A DNA stretch of 64,000 nt from Propionicicella superfundia DSM 22317 (lineage in GTDB: Bacteria > Actinomycetota > Actinomycetes > Propionibacteriales > Propionibacteriaceae). The stretch's first letter is position 1. The number at the start of each line of letters is the position of its first letter. The stretch is taken from assembly GCF_000423465.1 (NCBI RefSeq), contig NZ_KE384021.1, positions 735,903-799,902 of the forward strand, written 5' to 3'. This document shows positions 1 to 7,631 of the stretch, piece by piece. Under the pieces are notes generated by a model. That model was given only the letters and a program-made list of their open reading frames with translations, was not told the DNA's origin and did no database searches. The position numbers and the translations under genes are program-made.

Positions 1-1133
1 GAGAAGCCCTCGGCGAGGAGGAGCCGCTGGAGCGCGATGATCCGGAAACCGGTCTGGCCCGAGCGCAGGGTGGTGAACGGCATGTCGAAGCGGTACAGCG
101 TGTTGGACCGCATGTACGGCAGCACGGCCGAGAAGTAGGCGGATCCGCCGTAGCCGACCTTGGCGACGGTCTTCAGATAGGTCTCGGGCGCGGTGCGGAG
201 ACTCCTCGTCGCCGCGTAGCGGGAGTCCGTGGCGTACAGGGTCGCGGCGTCGGCGATCGAGGCCGCGGCGTTCCCGTACATCCGGTACTTCGTTGTCACG
301 ATCTTCCCGTTGACCGAGGAGAAGACGGTGTAGCACCCGGTCTGGTAGGGGCTCTTCTTCGAGGTGCACGTGAGACCGAAGTAGTTCCTGGTCTTCTTCA
401 CCAGCGTCGACAGCCCGTAGTTCGTGTGGTAGGCCGCTTGCGCGAGGAGAACCGACGCCGGCACGCCACGCAGGTAGTGGTGCGACTGGGCCGCGCTCGA
501 GAGCGAGGAGAAGAAGGACGACTTCTGCGCGGCCGTCGCCGTCACCTTCGGCTCCGCCGGCGTCAGGTTGTACTGGTACAGGTTGTACGTCTTCATGATC
601 GAGATCACCGTCGACGCATAGGTCGGATCGGTGGCGTATCCGGCCTTGGCGACCTCGCGGATGAACTGATCGGGATTGGTCGTGTACGCGAACGCCTTCG
701 AATAACGCGATGCCGTGGTCAGCAGCCGGCTGTGATCCGCGAACGAGTTGAGGACGCTGGAGTAGGTGCGGAAGCTCGCCTTCTCGGTGCGCGGGGTCGC
801 CGGCGTGCCGTAGTACTCGGTCGTGGTGAGCGTGACGCAGCCGCTCTGGTACGGCGACTTCGTGGAGGTGCACTTGATGCCGAAGTAGTTGTTGTACTTC
901 GCGGCGAGGTTCGACCGGCCCCACCCGGACTCGAGGATCGCCTGGCCCATCGTCACCGACGCGGGCACCTCCGACAGCGCCTGGTTCTCCTGGGCTGCGG
1001 CGGTGATCTTCGAGATGAAGGCCTGCTGAGTGGTCTGGGCGTCGGCCGGGGAGGGCAGGAGCCAGACACTCGCGGTGGCGGCGAGCGCCAGCGTGGTGAC
1101 GGCCGCGGAGAATGCGCGCACGGGGTTCTTCAC
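1..1133 (-). CDS. Secreted glucosaminidase-like cell-wall hydrolase with two tandem lysozyme-like domains (3' end beyond window)
   Basis: Secreted murein hydrolase, probably an endo-beta-N-acetylglucosaminidase of the GH73 (mannosyl-glycoprotein glucosaminidase) type. The GTG start at 1133 is followed by a basic start, a hydrophobic stretch (about residues 7-24) and an ALA/ADA-type signal cleavage region. Domain 1 (about 35-190) holds the family pattern MGQAILESGWG with candidate catalytic Glu68, then YNNYFGIKC. Domain 2 (about 205-345) repeats the layout (LLAQAAYHTNYG, then RNYFGLTC), but the residue matching Glu68 is His236. The last visible residues (GQTGFRIIALQRLLLAEGF) look like the start of a PG_binding_1 repeat that would hold the enzyme on murein. 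The C-terminus is off the left edge. A GGGAGG lies 17 nt upstream of the start, which is far, but no better in-frame start exists. Gene symbol not assigned. Confidence 0.85.
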   Translation of the reverse strand, partial: MKNPVRAFSAAVTTLALAATASVWLLPSPADAQTTQQAFISKITAAAQENQALSEVPASVTMGQAILESGWGRSNLAAKYNNYFGIKCTSTKSPYQSGCVTLTTTEYYGTPATPRTEKASFRTYSSVLNSFADHSRLLTTASRYSKAFAYTTNPDQFIREVAKAGYATDPTYASTVISIMKTYNLYQYNLTPAEPKVTATAAQKSSFFSSLSSAAQSHHYLRGVPASVLLAQAAYHTNYGLSTLVKKTRNYFGLTCTSKKSPYQTGCYTVFSSVNGKIVTTKYRMYGNAAASIADAATLYATDSRYAATRSLRTAPETYLKTVAKVGYGGSAYFSAVLPYMRSNTLYRFDMPFTTLRSGQTGFRIIALQRLLLAEGF

Positions 1134-1320
1134 ACGTGAGTAATATCTGACCTCCCGCGGCCGGGACCAGCCGTGATTTTGCCGCGTCCTTCGCAGGTCT
1201 GCCCGGGATCCCTGTGCGCGTAGGGAAGACGGCCATGCTCCACCTGTCTCGACCATCGGTTGAGATCTGGGCTCGTTTCGACGCCGGGCGACGGTCGGCG
1301 TCCCGCGAGCCGCAGCGGGT

Positions 1321-2790
1321 TCAGAGCAGCGCCACCGTCGTGTCCGGCGCGGAGCGCGGGAGCGTGATGATGAAGGACGTCCGCACGCCCGGCTCGCTCT
1401 CGACCCCCACCGTGCCCCCGTGGGCCCGCACCACGGCCTTGACGATCGCCAGGCCGAGCCCTGTGCTGGAGCCGGAGGTCCGCACGCGGCTCGCCTCGCC
1501 TCGCATGAACCGCTCGAACACCCTGCCGAGGATCTCGGGCGGGATGCCCGGACCGTCGTCGGTCACGCGGATCTCCACGGTCTCGGGGGTCGCCGCGACG
1601 CTGGTGTGGACCTTCGTCCCGGCCGGGGTGTGCGTGCGGGCGTTCGTCAGGAGGTTGGCGACGATCTGGTGCAGGCGGTTCCCGTCCGCGGCCAGGAACA
1701 CGGGCTCGTCGGGCGCGCTGAACGTCCAGTCGTGGTCGGGACCGGCCGCCCGTGCATCGGCGACGGCGTTGATGACGATCTCCGACGCGTCCACCTCGGA
1801 GCGCTCTATGGCCGGGCCTGTGTCGAGCCGGGCGAGCAGCAGCAGGTCGTTGACCAGCTCGCTCATCCGGTCCGACTCGGACTCGATGCGCTCCAGGGCG
1901 TAGCGGGTGTCGGGAGTGTTCGAGTCGCGGTCTCGACGGGTCAACTCGGCGTAGCCGCGGATCGAGGCCAGCGGGTTGCGCAGTTCGTGTGACGCATCGG
2001 CCACGAACTGCCGAACCCTCGTCTCGCTCTCCTGCCGTACCGCGAGGGCGTTCTCGACGTTGTCGAGCATGAGGTTGAACGCCTTGCCGACGCTGCCCAC
2101 CTCGGTGTGCGGGTCGGCGTCGGCCTCGCTCACCCGGGTCCCGATGGACACCTCGCCTCGCTCCAGGTTGAGCTGGGAGACCGTGGTCGCCGCGGCCGCC
2201 AGCCGGTTGAGCGGCCGTAGGGACCGGACCACGATGGTCCGGGCGATGAGGACGGAGATGGTCACCGTCGCGATGATGAGCACTGCCTGGGTGACCACCA
2301 CGGTCGTCATGGTCTCGGTGAGCGCCTTCATCGGCAGCCCGACAACGATGGCCCCTCCGGTGGGCAGGATGCTCACGCGCACCCTGTACAGGCCCAGACC
2401 CGGCAGGTCGGCGTTCTGCTTGGCGGTCGTGGTCCGCGCCGCCATCAGCGCGGTGACGTCGTCGCCGTTCAGGGACACCCAGCCGTCGTCGGTGAGCCGC
2501 CCCTGCGCCGTCGCGGTGCCGGTCGAGTCGATCTCGACGGCGACCGTGCCGATCTGTTGCCCGACACCGGCACCTGGCGGCTGCGTCCCGTTCTCGGGGT
2601 TGTCGCGGGTGATCCGGGCGAAGGTCGAATCGAGGCGATCGTCCAGTTCGGAGACCATGACCTGGTAGGTCGTGACGCTCGTCAGGAGGCCGAGCAGCAC
2701 GGTGCCGAGGGCGACGAGCACCGCGACCTGGAGCACGAGCTTGCGCCCGAGGGTTCCTCGGCCGAGGGCGGGTGGCGGAGCAGAGGTCAT
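1321..2790 (-). CDS. Sensor histidine kinase, HAMP/HisKA type (MprB/CseC-like)
   Basis: Membrane sensor kinase of 489 aa, partner of the response regulator whose gene ends in its start codon. Order of parts: transmembrane helix about 17-40, an extracytoplasmic sensor loop of about 120 residues, second helix about 163-185, HAMP linker, the HisKA box with phospho-acceptor His268 (FVADASHELRNPLASIRGY), and an HATPase_c domain with N, G1 (DDGPGIPPE) and G2 (GLGLAIV) boxes. The start overlaps the regulator stop as ATGA (2787-2790), so the two are co-translated. The architecture matches actinobacterial envelope-stress kinases such as MprB or CseC; the actual signal cannot be read from the sequence. 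The next gene downstream encodes a wall hydrolase, a plausible but unproven target. Confidence 0.93.
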   Translation of the reverse strand: MTSAPPPALGRGTLGRKLVLQVAVLVALGTVLLGLLTSVTTYQVMVSELDDRLDSTFARITRDNPENGTQPPGAGVGQQIGTVAVEIDSTGTATAQGRLTDDGWVSLNGDDVTALMAARTTTAKQNADLPGLGLYRVRVSILPTGGAIVVGLPMKALTETMTTVVVTQAVLIIATVTISVLIARTIVVRSLRPLNRLAAAATTVSQLNLERGEVSIGTRVSEADADPHTEVGSVGKAFNLMLDNVENALAVRQESETRVRQFVADASHELRNPLASIRGYAELTRRDRDSNTPDTRYALERIESESDRMSELVNDLLLLARLDTGPAIERSEVDASEIVINAVADARAAGPDHDWTFSAPDEPVFLAADGNRLHQIVANLLTNARTHTPAGTKVHTSVAATPETVEIRVTDDGPGIPPEILGRVFERFMRGEASRVRTSGSSTGLGLAIVKAVVRAHGGTVGVESEPGVRTSFIITLPRSAPDTTVALL

Positions 2791-3521
2791 TCGGCGGGCT
2801 TCAGCATGTATCCCGCGCCGCGCAGAGTGTGGATCATCGGCCGGCGGCCGACGTCGATCTTCTTGCGGAGGTAGGAGATGTAGAGTTCCACGACGTTCGC
2901 CTGGCCGCCGAAGTCGTAGTTCCAGACCCGGTCCAGGATCTGCGCCTTCGACAGCACGCGGCGCGGATTGCGCATGAGATAGCGCAGGAGCTCGAACTCG
3001 GTGGCTGTCAGGTGGATGTCGGTGCCGCCGCGACTCACCTCATGACTGTCCTCGTCCAGCACGAGGTCGCCCACGATGAGCTGACTCTCGGATCGGATGA
3101 GGCTCGCGCCGGTCCGCCGCAGCAGGGCACGCAGGCGGGCGATGAGCTCTTCGAGGCTGAAGGGCTTGGTGACGTAGTCGTCGCCGCCGGCCGTCAGGCC
3201 GCCGATGCGGTCCTCGACAGCGTCCTTCGCGGTCAGGAAGATGACGGGCACCTCGGGTTGGGAGGCGCGGATCCGGCGCATGACCTCAAGCCCGTCGAAG
3301 TCGGGCAGCATCATGTCGAGGACGATCGCATCCGGTCTGGTCTGGGACGCGGCCTTGACCGCGGCCGTGCCGCTGGCCGCGGTCGTGACCTCCCAGCCCT
3401 CGTAGCGCATGGCCATGGAGAGCAGTTCGGTGATCGACTGCTCGTCGTCGACGGTCAGCACCCTGATGGGGCTGCCATCCGGGCGCGTAAGGGATTGTGG
3501 GGTCCCCGCTGTGTGAGTCAT
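2787..3521 (-). CDS. OmpR/PhoB-family response regulator
   Basis: Two-component transcription factor of 244 aa. The receiver domain (about 18-135) has the acidic pair at VLTVDDE, phospho-acceptor Asp69 in VLDMMLPDFDG and the conserved Lys in VTKPFSLEEL. The Trans_reg_C winged-helix domain (about 150-243) ends in the standard VVELYISYLRKKID and TLRGAGYML motifs. The frame is open further upstream, but the ATG at 3521 gives the usual family length; the upstream codons encode low-complexity Arg-rich sequence. It overlaps the kinase gene by 4 bp and should be expressed first in the pair. It is closest in style to MprA/TcrX/CseB regulators; the regulon is unknown. Confidence 0.93.
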   Translation of the reverse strand: MTHTAGTPQSLTRPDGSPIRVLTVDDEQSITELLSMAMRYEGWEVTTAASGTAAVKAASQTRPDAIVLDMMLPDFDGLEVMRRIRASQPEVPVIFLTAKDAVEDRIGGLTAGGDDYVTKPFSLEELIARLRALLRRTGASLIRSESQLIVGDLVLDEDSHEVSRGGTDIHLTATEFELLRYLMRNPRRVLSKAQILDRVWNYDFGGQANVVELYISYLRKKIDVGRRPMIHTLRGAGYMLKPAE

Positions 3522-3583
3522 GTGCCCAATCTGGTGGTCGACTATGAGTTGTCTCCATGTAAAACCTGTGAATGGTCTGTGTG

Positions 3584-4024
3584 TCAAGAGGTCAGGTCGG
3601 AATCGGCCTCCTCCCGGCGCCGCCTCCGGGAGACGCGCGCGCCGTCCACAGACGCCCTCCCGGCCCCCGCGCCGATGAGGACAAGGGCGAACGCGATCAG
3701 CGCGGCGTGATACTCCCAGCCGCCGTCGGCGACCCACGGTCCGCGGAAATAGGTGGTCCAGGCGATGGCGAGCCCGAACTCCACCACGAAGACCGCCGCC
3801 ACGAGCGGGGTCAGCCAGCCGATCACGATGAGGAAGCCGCCGACGATCTCGAGCACGACGGCGCCGTAGGCGAACAGGAGTGGCTGGGGCAGCCCGACGG
3901 CCTGCAGGTAGGCGGTCTGTGCGTCCATTCCCTCCAGGAAGAACCGGCGGACGCCGTGCATGATCATGAGGAGCCCGAAGCCCGTCCGGCCGAACAACAA
4001 GGCGATGTCGCGGAGCACCTGCAC
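3584..4024 (-). CDS. DoxX-family small membrane protein
   Basis: Integral membrane protein of 146 aa with about four hydrophobic helices, starting within RDIALLFGRTGFGLLMIMHG, the typical DoxX opening with a Gly-rich first helix and a following basic HGVRRFF. The C-terminus is a short Arg/Asp/Glu-rich cytoplasmic tail. DoxX proteins are quinone-associated or thiol-stress membrane proteins (in mycobacteria a DoxX protein partners superoxide dismutase and SseA), but no such partners sit here, so the role is open. It is transcribed in the same direction as the two-component genes, with a gap of 62 bp to the response regulator start. It faces away from the alcohol dehydrogenase gene; the 200 bp between them (4025-4224) must hold both promoters but shows no clear operator. 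Confidence 0.8.
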   Translation of the reverse strand: MQVLRDIALLFGRTGFGLLMIMHGVRRFFLEGMDAQTAYLQAVGLPQPLLFAYGAVVLEIVGGFLIVIGWLTPLVAAVFVVEFGLAIAWTTYFRGPWVADGGWEYHAALIAFALVLIGAGAGRASVDGARVSRRRRREEADSDLTS

Positions 4025-4224
4025 GGCGGGTCCTTTCTGTCGTCGTGGACCAACGCTAGCTCCTCGGCCGGTCAGCGGGCCGAAGGGAGGCGCATGGTGT
4101 CGCGGGCGTTCTCACCGGACGCCGCGGGGCGGTCGGCGGGCCCGTCGCCTCACCGTGGAGCCGCCGCCGACGGGATTCCCGCGCGGGCCGGGCGGAGGGC
4201 GCGCGACCATGTGAGACTTGGCCC

Positions 4225-5358
4225 GTGACGACCTTCGATTTCGCGACCACCGGCCGCATCCTGTTCGGGCCCGGCCGGTCGGCCGAGCTGCCGTCCATCG
4301 TCGCCGGGATGGGCGAGCGCCCGTTCGTCGTGACCGGCTCCGATCCGACGCGGTACGCGGCGATCCTGGGCGACCTGCAGGCGGGGTTCCGCGTCGCCGG
4401 CGAACCCACCGTCGAGGTGGTCCGGGATGCGCTCGCGGCCGCACGTGCGCAGGACGCGGACCTGGTCGTGGCGATCGGCGGCGGCTCGGTCATCGACACC
4501 TCCAAGGCCGTGGCGGCGTTGCTGGGCAACGGGGGAGACCCGCTCGACTACGCGGAGGTGATCGGCGCGGGCCGCACGCTGACCCGGCCGTCGGTGCCGC
4601 TCGTCGCCGTGCCGACGACGTCGGGCACGGGCAGCGAGGCGACCGCGAACGCCGTGGTGGGCTCGGTCGAGCACGGCGTCAAGGTCAGCCTGCGCTCGGT
4701 GCACATGCTGCCGGACGTCGCGCTGGTCGACCCGGAGCTCGTCGTCGACTGCCCGCCCCACGTGACGGCCTCGGCCGGCCTCGATGCGCTGACACAGTGC
4801 ATCGAGCCCCTCGTGTCGCATCTCGCGACGCCGTTGACCGACGCGCTGTGTCGTGAGGGGCTGCGCCGGGCGGGGAGAGGGCTGCGACGCGCCTATGCCG
4901 ACGGGGCGGATCTCGCCGCTCGCACCGATATGGCCATCTGCTCGCTGGTGAGCGGGATGTCCTTGGCCAACGCCAAGCTCGGAGCCGTGCACGGTCTCGC
5001 CGGGCCGCTGGGCGGGATGATCTGGGCTCCGCACGGCTCGATCTGTGCCGCGCTGCTGCCGGCGGTGTGCCGGGTGAACATCGCGGCGCTGAAGAGCCGC
5101 GATGCCGGGAACGCGGCTCTGGCCCGCTACGCGGAGGTGGGCGAACTCCTCACCGGGACCGCGGATGCGGATGCCGGGATCGCCTGGATCGCCGAGACGG
5201 TCCGGATGCTCGGGATCGGCGGGCTCGGCTCGCTCGGACTGACCGAGGACCGGATCGACGAGGCCTGTGAGAAGGGCGCCGCGGCATCGAGCATGAAGGG
5301 CAATCCTCTCGTGCTGACCCACGAGGAGTTGCGCGAGATCATCGTCTCGTCCTGGTAG
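4225..5358 (+). CDS. Iron-containing (group III) alcohol dehydrogenase
   Basis: NAD(P)-dependent dehydrogenase of 377 aa, the usual family length. The Rossmann-like N-terminal domain has the nucleotide motif AIGGGSVIDTSKA (about 92-104) and VPTTSGTGSEAT. The metal site is formed by Asp/His residues in GLDALTQCIE, GAVHGLAGPLGG and WAPHGSICAA, all intact, so the enzyme should be active. It opens with TFDFATTGRILFGPG, the hallmark start of this family. Relatives act on short-chain alcohols, glycerol, 1,3-propanediol, lactaldehyde or maleylacetate; nothing in the sequence or neighbours fixes the substrate. The GTG start is close to the expected promoter region (about 4205-4215), with no strong Shine-Dalgarno, so a leaderless message is possible. 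Confidence 0.9.
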   Translation: MTTFDFATTGRILFGPGRSAELPSIVAGMGERPFVVTGSDPTRYAAILGDLQAGFRVAGEPTVEVVRDALAAARAQDADLVVAIGGGSVIDTSKAVAALLGNGGDPLDYAEVIGAGRTLTRPSVPLVAVPTTSGTGSEATANAVVGSVEHGVKVSLRSVHMLPDVALVDPELVVDCPPHVTASAGLDALTQCIEPLVSHLATPLTDALCREGLRRAGRGLRRAYADGADLAARTDMAICSLVSGMSLANAKLGAVHGLAGPLGGMIWAPHGSICAALLPAVCRVNIAALKSRDAGNAALARYAEVGELLTGTADADAGIAWIAETVRMLGIGGLGSLGLTEDRIDEACEKGAAASSMKGNPLVLTHEELREIIVSSW

Positions 5359-5409
5359 GCGGCCCCGCTCCCGGCGATCGGCCGAGCCCGCGCCGGTCGC
5401 GCGGCACGA

Positions 5410-5844
5410 TCAGGCGACGACGACCTCGTTGGTGATGTCGACGTTGCCGCGGATCGCATGCGAGTACGGGCAGATGGTGTGCCCGACGGCGACGGCCTGC
5501 TCGGCGTCGGCCTGGGCGACACCGCCGCCGAATTCGGTGATCAGGTGGACGGTCAGCCCGAATCCCTTGTCCTCCCGCGGACCGATGCCGACCTCGGCGG
5601 TGACGGCCACGTCCTGGAGGACGATCCCGTGCTCTCGCGCGCCGGCCTTCAGCGCGCCGAGGAAGCACGCCGCGTAGCCCGTGGCGAAGAGCTGCTCCGG
5701 GTTGGTGCCCGCGCCGCCGGGGCCGCCCATATCCGTGGGGACCACGAGATCGACGTCGACGACGCCGTCCTGGGTGCGGGAGTGGCCGTTGCGACCGTCG
5801 CCGGTCGCCGTGGCGGACGCGGTGTACAGGACCTTGGTGGGCAT
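5410..5844 (-). CDS. ohr: Organic hydroperoxide resistance protein (OsmC/Ohr family)
   Basis: Thiol peroxidase of 144 aa that reduces organic and fatty-acid hydroperoxides in the cytoplasm. It has both redox cysteines in the Ohr-specific contexts, YAACFLGALK and CPYSHAIRGN, plus the terminal NVDI segment; the opening VLYTASATATGDGRNG is the Ohr subgroup signature rather than OsmC. The ATG at 5844 gives the standard length; the frame runs further upstream through the probable promoter. Divergently transcribed from a TetR regulator with a dyad between them. Most ohr genes are controlled by the MarR-type OhrR; none is seen next to this one. Confidence 0.95.
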   Translation of the reverse strand: MPTKVLYTASATATGDGRNGHSRTQDGVVDVDLVVPTDMGGPGGAGTNPEQLFATGYAACFLGALKAGAREHGIVLQDVAVTAEVGIGPREDKGFGLTVHLITEFGGGVAQADAEQAVAVGHTICPYSHAIRGNVDITNEVVVA

Positions 5845-5862
5845 CTTCGGCTCCTCGGGTAG

Positions 5863-5890
5863 ACTAACTAGTACGTATACACACATTAGT
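5863..5890. promoter_or_regulatory. Imperfect dyad between ohr and tetR, candidate TetR operator
   Basis: A 28-bp AT-rich segment in a very GC-rich region. Its ends are ACTAA and TTAGT, exactly inverted, and further symmetric matches occur inside (8 of 14 half-site positions). It lies 19 bp upstream of the ohr start and about 80 bp before the TetR start, the right place to cover the ohr promoter. Confidence 0.5.
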
Positions 5891-5971
5891 CGCTTCCCAG
5901 GGATGCGCAAGCCCCGGATTCGCGCCGGGTTCGCGTTACCGTCGGAACGATCGATGACGATGAGGAGCGCC

Positions 5972-6595
5972 ATGAGCACTGAGCCCGACGCACGGGCCCC
6001 TGCCCCTCCGGCTCGGCAGCGGATCCTGGATGCGGCGCGCGACCGGTTCTACGCCGACGGGATCCGGGCGGTGAGCGCCGACCGGCTCATCTCCGACGCG
6101 GGTGTGTCGAAGGTCACCTTCTACAGGTACTTCCCGACCAAGGACGACCTCGTCGTCGTCTATCTGCGAGGGATCGAAGAGGAGGAGTTCGCGGCGATGG
6201 AGGCCGCCAGAGTCGAGTTCGACAACGATCCTGCGTCGATCCTCCACTGGTACTTCGAACGCGTCGGCGCGATGGCCTGCACAGCGGGGTTCCGCGGCTG
6301 CGCCTTTCTCAACGCCGCCGCGGAGTTCGCCCGCATGGACCACCCCGCCCGCGTCGTGGTCGAGGAGCACCGACGCTGGCTCCGCGGCCGGTTCGCGGAC
6401 ATCGCCGCGGGTCTGGGCGTGCCGCCCTCGGAGGTCGGCCTGGTCGCCGACCAGCTTCAACTGCTGCGTGACGGCGCGATGATCGCGGGCTCACTCGACG
6501 CGAATCCCGAGCGCGTCGCGACCGAGGTGCTCGCAGCGGCCGATGCCGTGATCGCCGCGGCCAGGTCGCGCCATGCCGGTCCCGGGGAGAGCTGA
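5972..6595 (+). CDS. TetR-family transcriptional regulator, divergent from ohr
   Basis: Repressor-type regulator of 207 aa. The N-terminal helix-turn-helix (about 15-62) is canonical: RILDAARDRFYADGIRAVS, SDAGVSKVTFYRYFPTKDDL. The ligand domain carries FRGCAFLNAAAEF, a motif typical of the YvdT/YxaF-like TetR subgroup, with Cys110 in that motif and an extra Cys103 seven residues earlier. The ATG at 5972 was chosen because AGGAG precedes it by 4 nt; two further ATGs occur upstream at 5954 and 5960. Its place next to ohr suggests that it controls the peroxidase gene and perhaps itself. A cysteine-based peroxide switch is conceivable but is inference. Confidence 0.9.
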   Translation: MSTEPDARAPAPPARQRILDAARDRFYADGIRAVSADRLISDAGVSKVTFYRYFPTKDDLVVVYLRGIEEEEFAAMEAARVEFDNDPASILHWYFERVGAMACTAGFRGCAFLNAAAEFARMDHPARVVVEEHRRWLRGRFADIAAGLGVPPSEVGLVADQLQLLRDGAMIAGSLDANPERVATEVLAAADAVIAAARSRHAGPGES

Positions 6596-6713
6596 CCGGT
6601 CGTCGACGCTCTTCCCATAGTCGGGCGTGGCTGTCGGACCGATACCGCCATTCCGGGCGTGGCCTCCGCGCGGATAGGGTGGGGCGACGCGCCGCGAGCT
6701 GATCGGGGGAAGA

Positions 6714-7595
6714 GTGACCAACCGGCCATGGGGAGAACTGCCGCAGGGACAGGGCCTGGGCGCCCCGTCCGGGCCCGACTTCGCGCCAGGGGCAGGAGGC
6801 GCGCAGCCGGCAGGGCAGAGCACATGGGGCGCGGTGCCGCAGCCAGGGCAGACGGGACCGGGGCAGGCCGTCCCGCAACCGGGGCAGGCCGGGCCGTGGC
6901 CGACCGCCCCACAGCCAGCACAAGGCGACCCATGGGCACCCGCGTCGTACGGTCCGCCCGGGCTGCCGCCTGCCCCGCCGCCGCAGGCGCCCAGAGGAGG
7001 TGCCGGGCTCGTCGTCGCGATCGTCGCGGCGATCGTGGTGGCCGGGATCCTCATCGGGATCCTCGTCGTGAGCCTCAAGCCGAAGGCCGACGTCGATGCC
7101 GACCCCACTCCGAGCCCGGCCCGCACCACGCGGGCATCGACCAGGACGACCGGCTCCACCGAGACGACCGGCCGCACCGGTTCGACCGGGACGACCGGGA
7201 CGACCGGGAGCTTCCGCGAACTGCGGGTGCCGGTGCGCTTCGACACCTTCACGGCCGGGAACGAGTACGGCTCCGGACGCTGGATCGGCACCCCGGGGAG
7301 CGGCGCGAGCGTGGGCTGGTGGTACAAGGGCACCATCTCCGGCCGCTCCGGGCAGCTCGTCGCCTCGATCGTCCACGACGCAGCCATCGCCGACCTCAAT
7401 CCGTACTCGTTCGAGAATCGCTCACAGGTCGACGGCGCCGTCTGCGGAACCTGGCTGACCAGGTACGTCGCGTGCTTCATCGAGGTGGACGACGGCTTCG
7501 TCGGGGTGCAGGTCGGCGAGAGCAACTTCGCCGGGGCAGGGACGCAGACCGAGGTTCTGCGTCTCGTCAAGGCGTTCCGCGGAGCGCTGCAGTAG
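6714..7595 (+). CDS. Unknown membrane protein: Gln/Pro/Gly-rich cytoplasmic N-terminus, one TM helix, exported C-terminal domain
   Basis: Not recognised as a named family; 293 aa. Residues 1-100 are low-complexity, rich in Pro, Gln and Gly with repeated QPGQ-type units. A single strong transmembrane helix follows (about 101-125, GLVVAIVAAIVVAGILIGIL). A Thr/Gly linker with repeated TGTTG units (about 145-165) leads to a folded domain of about 125 residues starting FRELRVPVRFDTFTAGNEYGSG, with two cysteines (AVCGTW, YVACFIE) that may form a disulfide. This layout is common for actinobacterial surface-exposed proteins of unknown function. The GTG start follows GGGGGAAGA. It sits 36 bp before mshA, which has its own leaderless-type promoter, so they need not be one operon. 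Confidence 0.75.
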   Translation: MTNRPWGELPQGQGLGAPSGPDFAPGAGGAQPAGQSTWGAVPQPGQTGPGQAVPQPGQAGPWPTAPQPAQGDPWAPASYGPPGLPPAPPPQAPRGGAGLVVAIVAAIVVAGILIGILVVSLKPKADVDADPTPSPARTTRASTRTTGSTETTGRTGSTGTTGTTGSFRELRVPVRFDTFTAGNEYGSGRWIGTPGSGASVGWWYKGTISGRSGQLVASIVHDAAIADLNPYSFENRSQVDGAVCGTWLTRYVACFIEVDDGFVGVQVGESNFAGAGTQTEVLRLVKAFRGALQ

Positions 7596-7618
7596 GCGCC
7601 GCCCGCCTCGCCGCTGAG

Positions 7619-7624
7619 TACCCT
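7619..7624 (+). promoter_or_regulatory. -10 box (TACCCT) for leaderless mshA message
   Basis: TACCCT fits the actinobacterial TANNNT -10 consensus and lies 7 nt before the mshA GTG, so transcription would start at or next to the start codon. No Shine-Dalgarno is present there. Confidence 0.5.
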
Positions 7625-7631
7625 GTCCCCT

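Noticed and set aside
4056..5322. Minus-strand frames across the iron alcohol dehydrogenase gene
   Set aside because: They are shadows of a clear family member on the plus strand.
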